A DNA stretch of 16,516 nucleotides from Bacteroidales bacterium. GTDB taxonomy: Bacteria; Bacteroidota; Bacteroidia; Bacteroidales; UBA932. Shown piece after piece: positions 15,715 to 16,516 of this stretch. The notes below the pieces were generated by a model. It had not been told where the DNA came from and did not search any database. It worked only from the letters and a program-made list of their open reading frames with translations. A program made the position numbers and the translations under genes. Position 1 is the first letter of the stretch. Each line of letters begins with the position of its first letter. Location: positions 1 to 16,516 of the forward strand of contig JAEEIQ010000049.1 in assembly GCA_016281435.1 (NCBI GenBank), written 5' to 3'.

Positions 15715-16116
15715 TCAGTTCTCCCCCGGATTCGCTTCCTGGGTGACCGTAATCTCGACCTTGCGGCCCTTTGCGGGAACTATCCAGCAGCGGCCGCTGC
15801 GGGGCGTGGGGATGTCGTTGAGTTCCGTCACGAGATATACCTGTTTGGTTTCGGGCTCGTCATAGAAGGCCTCCCAGTAGTCCGGCATCACGGCGAACCA
15901 GTCGCAACCTTCGTCATATTGTACGCCCCAGTCGACGTTGCTGACCACGGTCATGGGGAAAACGTCGCCGTCGAAGCGGGAGTTTATGCTTTCGGGCTTT
16001 TCTACGGAAAAGACGCTCCGAACCCCTTTGCTGCCTTCCTTTTCGGCGCAGGAGACGGAAAGGACCAGCAGGCAGGCGGCGCAAATGAGGGCCGGAAAAA
16101 GGCGTTTGTTGCTCAT
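15715..16116 (-). CDS. Small BACON-type lipoprotein of unknown function
   Basis: A 133-residue protein with a signal peptide ending LSVSC (Cys23) and one BACON-like Ig domain. Its marks are FPMTVVSNVDWGV, then CDWFAVMP, and the closing strand VEITVTQEAN. BACON domains in Bacteroidetes usually serve protein or glycan binding, often attached to an enzyme; here the domain stands alone. It is convergent with the transporter fusion: its TGA (complement of 15715-15717) directly follows the fusion's TGA. A promoter match lies just upstream. A link with sialic acid use is possible, but only by position. Confidence 0.75.
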   Translation of the reverse strand: MSNKRLFPALICAACLLVLSVSCAEKEGSKGVRSVFSVEKPESINSRFDGDVFPMTVVSNVDWGVQYDEGCDWFAVMPDYWEAFYDEPETKQVYLVTELNDIPTPRSGRCWIVPAKGRKVEITVTQEANPGEN

Positions 16117-16132
16117 CGGTGTTATTTTTATT

Positions 16133-16140
16133 CAAAGATA
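16133..16140 (-). promoter_or_regulatory. Possible -7 element of the BACON lipoprotein gene
   Basis: TATCTTTG on the minus strand fits TAnnTTTG, 16 bases before the ATG at 16116. No clear TTTG element is seen at the expected distance upstream, so the call rests on one box. Confidence 0.4.
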
Positions 16141-16211
16141 AGGTAGAAAATCCGAGATTTCTTTCTAAATTAGCGAAAATTAAACCGCACAACCTCAAAA
16201 TTAATACTAAA

Positions 16212-16516
16212 ATGGGAAAATTTGTCGTAACAGTCCGTAAGAACGGAGAATTCCAGTTCAACCTGAAGGCCACCAACGGCCAGGTCATTCTCACCAGCGA
16301 AGGCTACAACACGAAGGCCGCCTGCATGAACGGCATCGAGTCCGTCAAGAAGAACGCCCCCGAAGACGCCCGCTACGAGAAGAAGGTCGCCAAGAACGGC
16401 AAGCCTTTCTTCAACCTGAAGGCTTCCAACGGCCAGGTCATCGGCGCCAGCCAGATGTATGCCTCCGAGAAGACCATGCTCGCCGGCATCGAGTCCGTCA
16501 AGAAGAACGCTCCCGA
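16212..16516 (+). CDS. DUF1508 (YegP-like) protein, 3' end cut by window edge
   Basis: The ATG at 16212 opens a frame that runs to the right edge: 101 codons are visible. The product is two copies of a short DUF1508 unit. Each has F-x-FNLKA-(T/S)-NGQVI, then a Tyr-rich turn and a GIESVKKNAP helix end, 51 residues apart. The family is small, about 110 residues for a two-unit protein, so only a few residues are probably missing. Its function is not established. It is divergent from the BACON gene with a 95-base gap that holds only a weak TAAATTAG -7-like match at 16166-16173. It probably does not belong to the sialic acid locus. Confidence 0.85.
   Translation, partial: MGKFVVTVRKNGEFQFNLKATNGQVILTSEGYNTKAACMNGIESVKKNAPEDARYEKKVAKNGKPFFNLKASNGQVIGASQMYASEKTMLAGIESVKKNAP

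Noticed and set aside
1..16516. CRISPR array, tRNA or rRNA genes
   Set aside because: No regular short repeats with spacers and no tRNA- or rRNA-like stretch were found on either strand; nearly all of the sequence is protein-coding.

Overview
The window looks like a gut-type Bacteroidota (order Bacteroidales) chromosome. The signs are a SusC/SusD pair, lipoproteins with short lipobox signal peptides, PKD and BACON domains, a promoter of the Bacteroidetes type (ATTG-N19-TATATTTG) and compact same-strand gene blocks. Base composition is fairly GC-rich for the group by eye. No genus can be named from the sequence alone.

From about 12970 down to the left edge lies one minus-strand operon for taking and using sialic acid from host glycans. 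In order of transcription it holds: a promoter with a palindrome in its spacer (13019-13049); nanA, N-acetylneuraminate lyase (12061-12969); a 72-codon broken copy of the susC 5' end (11846-12064); a large BACON/SGNH (DUF4886-type) lipoprotein, a candidate sialate O-acetylesterase (9725-11827); susC (6356-9628); susD (4874-6337); a GH33 sialidase lipoprotein (3697-4881); a PKD x3 plus LamG-like lipoprotein (2119-3687); a second, secreted GH33 sialidase (974-2107); and a third sialidase lipoprotein cut by the left edge (1-967). Most gaps are under 20 bases and some genes overlap, so they are probably co-transcribed.

On the other side of the 192-base divergent region, on the plus strand, is one long gene (13162-15714). 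It fuses a periplasmic Kelch-propeller sialic acid mutarotase domain (NanM-like) to a sodium:solute symporter. The likely route is: sialidases release sialic acid at the surface and in the periplasm, SusCD carries glycans or sialic acid across the outer membrane, the DUF4886 protein may remove O-acetyl groups, the fusion protein converts the anomer and imports the sugar, and NanA splits it to ManNAc and pyruvate. No ManNAc epimerase (NanE), kinase or NagA/NagB gene is in the window.

The most unusual structure is a pair of about 250-base direct repeats (9436-9693 and 11872-12118) flanking the DUF4886 gene. Each repeat contains the end of nanA joined to the start of susC. This shows that nanA and susC were once directly adjacent and that the 2.2 kb esterase-like cassette came between them with a duplication of the junction. 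The right end of the window holds a small BACON lipoprotein (minus) and the start of a DUF1508/YegP-like gene (plus), neither clearly linked to sialic acid.
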